Below the pieces are notes generated by a model, which saw nothing but the letters and a program-made list of their open reading frames with translations, did no database searches and was not told where the DNA came from. A DNA stretch of 64,000 nucleotides from Clostridia bacterium (GTDB taxonomy: Bacteria; Bacillota; Clostridia; UMGS1883; UMGS1540): the NCBI GenBank assembly GCA_017442155.1, contig JAFSAU010000003.1:86696-150695 (forward strand). The letters are read 5' to 3'. A program made the position numbers and the translations under genes. Below, piece after piece: positions 61,195 through 64,000 of the stretch. How positions within the stretch are numbered: the stretch's first letter is position 1; every line of letters begins with the position of its first letter.

Positions 61195-63264
61195 ATGACT
61201 GAGAAATACTGGTATAAAGACAGTTACCGCCGCAATCTGATTGATATGCATATTCCCGACTGGAATCCTGATTTCTTTAAAGATATTGATCCAAATGACT
61301 ACGTGGCACAGCTAAAAAAGGCGAATGTTGACACTGCCTATATTTATACCACTTCCTGTGTGGGACTCTGTAATTTCCCCACTAAAGTAGGTAAAATGCA
61401 CGAGGGTCTCCACGGCCGGGATATTATCCGTGAAATAACAGACTTATGCCGAAAAAACGGCATTCGCCCCGTTCTTTACATTAACATCTGGTCGCTCTGG
61501 GCTTACGAAAACCACCCCGATTGGCGATGCGTTTCGCCGGACGGCCAAGAATCTCTGGAATATATGTTCGGCCAACCGGGCCGGTATGGTGTCCTTTGCC
61601 CTAACTCCCCCTATCAGGAATATGTGTTGGCACTGGTACGTGAGCTTATGGAAATGTATGAAACCGACGGACTGTGGATTGATATGATTCTGTGGCGCAC
61701 CTTGTGTACCTGCCACCACTGTCAGGAACGCTTCAAGGCAGAAACGGGTCACGAAATTCCCAAAACCATGGGATATGATAATCCGATCTATATGCAGTTC
61801 CTGCGAAAAAGGGAAGTTTGGATTTCCGAGTTTTTAGAAAACATCAAAGCAGTGGTCTATGAAAAGAATCCCCATGCGGCTGTGGTAACTAACTCGGCAT
61901 ATTATCCCAACTTAGTACACGGTATGTCCCTGGACTACGCCAAACAGGTGGAATACATTTCCGGAGATTCGAGCCTTGGCCCTGTACGTTCCTTTGAAGC
62001 AAAGTTATTTAACAATATAACGCTGAATCATCCTTTCGAATTTTTATGTTCCGTTATGGATCCCTCTCTTGGAGAACATTCCATGATCAAAACTGAAGAA
62101 CATCTGATGCAGCTGATGACAAGCTGTATTGCGCATAACGGAAGAAACGGGTTCATCGATGCTATCGATCCCTACGGCACGTTAAATCCGGCGGTATACA
62201 CAAGGATGCGTAAGGTGTATGATCTTCTGGACACCTACCATCCTTTTCTGGAAAATGAAATGGTCATGTGTGCAGACGTTGCCGTATACACCAATTTCTC
62301 CGCTCCGTTTTCCCCCTCCCATAACGGTATGCCGATGCAAGATTGGATTAATTCCGACCATATGATCGCAACTAAAAACATTGCGGCAAGATTTGTGGAA
62401 GAAAATGTACCCTTTGATGTAATTACCACCCTTTCGCTGGATTCTCTTGACAAGTATAAGGTAATTGCACTCGCCGATGCATACGTTCTTTCTGACAAAG
62501 AAGTGGAAGCCCTTCGTCAGTATGTGAAAAACGGCGGAAAGCTGTACGTTTCCGGCCGGTGTGCAATTTATGACGGAACAGGCAATGTTTCGGCCGAAGG
62601 ACGGTTAAGTGATGTTCTCGGTGTGCGGCTTGTAGGCGAAACAAAGGAATCCATCACCTATATCCGCCCCACTTTTACCGGCTTTATTCCAGAGGAATAT
62701 ACTGAGAGCCATCCCCTGTCCGTCCGCACAACCCAGATGCTGATAGAAACCGACAAAGATGTATGCGTACTCGGACGGCTCACATTGCCCATTGTGAATC
62801 CGGCGGATACTACAAAATTTGCTTCTGCCATCAGCGATCCTCCCGGAAAAAATACAGAGTACCCTTCCCTGGTTTTGCATAAATACGGAAAGGGAGAAAC
62901 AATTTATTCTGCCTCTCCCATCGAAAATCTGACAGGTAGAGATCAGCGCCATTTACTCACACAACTTGTTTCGCACCTGATCGGAAAGTCGCCTGCTTTT
63001 ATTTCCAATGCGCCGCTCCCTGTAGAAACAGTTGTGTACCGGCAGAAGGAAAGCGGAAATTATGTGATTAACCTTACCAATTCCATCGTACCCCTGATGG
63101 TGGTATCGGATATTGAACTGTCCGTTCGTATTCCAGAAGAAATCACCGCCTTCTATGCGGCACCGGACAGAAAGCCCATCCCCTATTCACGGCAAGACGA
63201 TTATATCCGGTTACACATTCCGCGGCTTCATGTATTTGAAATGTTTGTGGCCGAAGTGCAATAA
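61195..63264 (+). CDS. GHL6-like TIM-barrel glycosidase with beta-galactosidase-trimerisation-like domain
   Basis: 689 residues, no signal peptide. An N-terminal TIM-barrel (about 15-330) has DGLWIDMILWR near 159 (Asp163 at the strand-4 nucleophile position of GH29/GH42-like barrels) and the Cys/His cluster CTCHHCQERFKAETG. A Rossmann-like glutamine-amidotransferase fold follows (about 370-590; VIALADAYVLSDKEVEALRQ, GGKLYVSG), then a beta-sandwich tail. This order matches hypothetical glycosyl hydrolase family 6 (GHL6) and GH42-like proteins. The ATG at 61195 is preferred to 61189 because AGGAG would be 7 rather than 1 base away. Linkage specificity is unknown. Confidence 0.83.
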   Translation: MTEKYWYKDSYRRNLIDMHIPDWNPDFFKDIDPNDYVAQLKKANVDTAYIYTTSCVGLCNFPTKVGKMHEGLHGRDIIREITDLCRKNGIRPVLYINIWSLWAYENHPDWRCVSPDGQESLEYMFGQPGRYGVLCPNSPYQEYVLALVRELMEMYETDGLWIDMILWRTLCTCHHCQERFKAETGHEIPKTMGYDNPIYMQFLRKREVWISEFLENIKAVVYEKNPHAAVVTNSAYYPNLVHGMSLDYAKQVEYISGDSSLGPVRSFEAKLFNNITLNHPFEFLCSVMDPSLGEHSMIKTEEHLMQLMTSCIAHNGRNGFIDAIDPYGTLNPAVYTRMRKVYDLLDTYHPFLENEMVMCADVAVYTNFSAPFSPSHNGMPMQDWINSDHMIATKNIAARFVEENVPFDVITTLSLDSLDKYKVIALADAYVLSDKEVEALRQYVKNGGKLYVSGRCAIYDGTGNVSAEGRLSDVLGVRLVGETKESITYIRPTFTGFIPEEYTESHPLSVRTTQMLIETDKDVCVLGRLTLPIVNPADTTKFASAISDPPGKNTEYPSLVLHKYGKGETIYSASPIENLTGRDQRHLLTQLVSHLIGKSPAFISNAPLPVETVVYRQKESGNYVINLTNSIVPLMVVSDIELSVRIPEEITAFYAAPDRKPIPYSRQDDYIRLHIPRLHVFEMFVAEVQ

Positions 63265-63310
63265 AAAACAATATTGTGCTACTATATTGTAGCCACAAAC
63301 AATTTACAGC

Positions 63311-63339
63311 TTGCTGAAAATTTTGTTTATCATTATATT
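63311..63339 (+). promoter_or_regulatory. Candidate internal promoter before the last oxidoreductase gene
   Basis: TTGCTG (63311-63316), 17-base spacer, TATATT (63334-63339), in the 154-base gap after the GHL6-like gene; it may give the last gene its own transcript. Confidence 0.5.
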
Positions 63340-63418
63340 ATAAAAGTGAAAAGTTCCTGGAGATGTCTGTTGCAAAATCAGACCGAGAGGAATTTTCAGA
63401 AAAAAGGAGTGTTTCCCT

Positions 63419-64000
63419 ATGAAAAAATATGTGATTGTCGGAACCGGACACAGAGGTACGCAGGCGTACATATTACCTCTCGTCAAAGAAGTGTCGGACT
63501 GTGCAAAGCTGGTTGCAGCTTGTGACAGAAACCCCAAGCGTGCTCAGGCTGCACTGGATTATGCCGGCTGTGATGCGAAGGTATACAGTGCAGAAGAATT
63601 TGATAAGATGATGGCAGAACAGAAGCCCGACGGTGTAATTGTTACGACGATGGACGCCACTCATGACGAATATATCATCCGTGCACTGGAAGCCGGCTGC
63701 GATGTTATTAGCGAAAAGCCAATGACGACAGACGGGGATAAGTGCAACGCCATAATAGAGGCTGAAAAGCGTTCGGGCAAAAAGGTGACCGTTACCTTCA
63801 ACTGCCGCTTCATGCCGGAGTTCATTCGTATCAAAGAACTATTACGGCAAAATGTTATTGGTGATATTTACAGTGTTCATTTCGAGTGGATGTTAAACAC
63901 AAGTCACGGCGCCGACTATTTTCGCCGCTGGCACAGCCGCCGTGAAAATTCCGGTTCTTTGCTGATTCATAAATCCACACATCACTTTGATCTTATGAAC
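63419..64000 (+). CDS. Gfo/Idh/MocA-family oxidoreductase, cut by the window edge
   Basis: The first 194 residues are visible. Rossmann domain: KKYVIVGTGHRGTQAYILPL near 2-21, VAACDRN near 33 and SEKPMTTDGDKC near 98-109 (Glu-Lys-Pro motif). The start of the C-terminal domain has HFEWMLNTSHGADYFRRWH and LLIHKSTHHFDLMN, where the His pair matches the family active-site element. AAAGGAG lies before the ATG. It is distinct from the first oxidoreductase and resembles the subgroup acting on N-acetyl or deoxy sugars and glycosides, though this is weak evidence. Confidence 0.88.
   Translation, partial: MKKYVIVGTGHRGTQAYILPLVKEVSDCAKLVAACDRNPKRAQAALDYAGCDAKVYSAEEFDKMMAEQKPDGVIVTTMDATHDEYIIRALEAGCDVISEKPMTTDGDKCNAIIEAEKRSGKKVTVTFNCRFMPEFIRIKELLRQNVIGDIYSVHFEWMLNTSHGADYFRRWHSRRENSGSLLIHKSTHHFDLMN

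Noticed and set aside
63268..63295. A 7-base-pair A/T hairpin after the GHL6-like gene
   Set aside because: The stem is short and A/T-only and has no T run, so it is not reported as a terminator.

Overview
The window looks like a chromosomal piece of an anaerobic, Gram-positive Clostridia-type bacterium (Firmicutes, probably an uncultured gut or digester lineage). The evidence is the dnaG-rpoD-trmK locus, AddA/AddB in place of RecBCD, a large Gram-positive-type SRP RNA next to dnaX-ybaB-recR, SLH (S-layer anchoring) domains, a VanW/G5 wall protein and a 2-hydroxyacyl-CoA dehydratase-type activase. No tRNA, rRNA, CRISPR array, insertion sequence or prophage was seen.

Region 1 (1-12 kb), almost all on the minus strand: the N-terminal part of a giant two-module acyl-CoA dehydratase activase running off the left edge; a 4'-phosphopantetheinyl transferase; a complete five-gene branched-chain-amino-acid-type ABC importer (livJ-H-M-G-F) behind a near-consensus promoter; a YbaK-like deacylase; a remnant of a glycyl-radical-enzyme activase; and a compact four-gene cassette (8.1-11.9 kb). 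The cassette has two copies of an unrecognised ~262-residue family flanking a phosphotriesterase-like metal hydrolase, followed by an M24/creatinase-fold protein that has lost most metal ligands.

Region 2 (12-20 kb), minus strand: a secreted copper-amine-oxidase-N-like protein with a VanW/G5 wall protein, then dnaG-rpoD-trmK-nagA-DUF1858, closed by a strong hairpin.

Region 3 (20-40.8 kb), minus strand: a tightly packed housekeeping run beginning at the SRP RNA and passing through dnaX, ybaB, recR, miaB, addB, addA, a Pro/Thr/Ser-rich membrane protein, pyrH, frr, uppS, cdsA, dxr, rseP, nusB, xseA, xseB, ispA, a flavodoxin-like protein and dgt, ending at a rho-independent terminator. Many genes overlap by 4 bases (ATGA), so translation is probably coupled.

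Region 4 (41-64 kb) is a glycan-utilisation locus. A lone GH78 alpha-L-rhamnosidase (+) converges on a five-gene minus operon: secreted carbohydrate-binding protein, 1.7-kilo-residue SLH-bearing TIM-barrel protein, a second secreted TIM-barrel protein, an intracellular GH106-like hydrolase and an MFS permease. Divergent from it are an AraC-type regulator and a plus-strand operon of Gfo/Idh/MocA oxidoreductase, sugar-phosphate isomerase/epimerase, GNAT protein, GHL6-like glycosidase and a second Gfo/Idh/MocA oxidoreductase cut by the right edge. The likely logic is capture and trimming of a rhamnose-containing glycan at the cell surface, uptake by the permease, cytoplasmic cleavage by GH78/GH106-like enzymes and oxidative processing of unusual sugars by the oxidoreductase/epimerase pair. 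The substrate itself cannot be read from the sequence.
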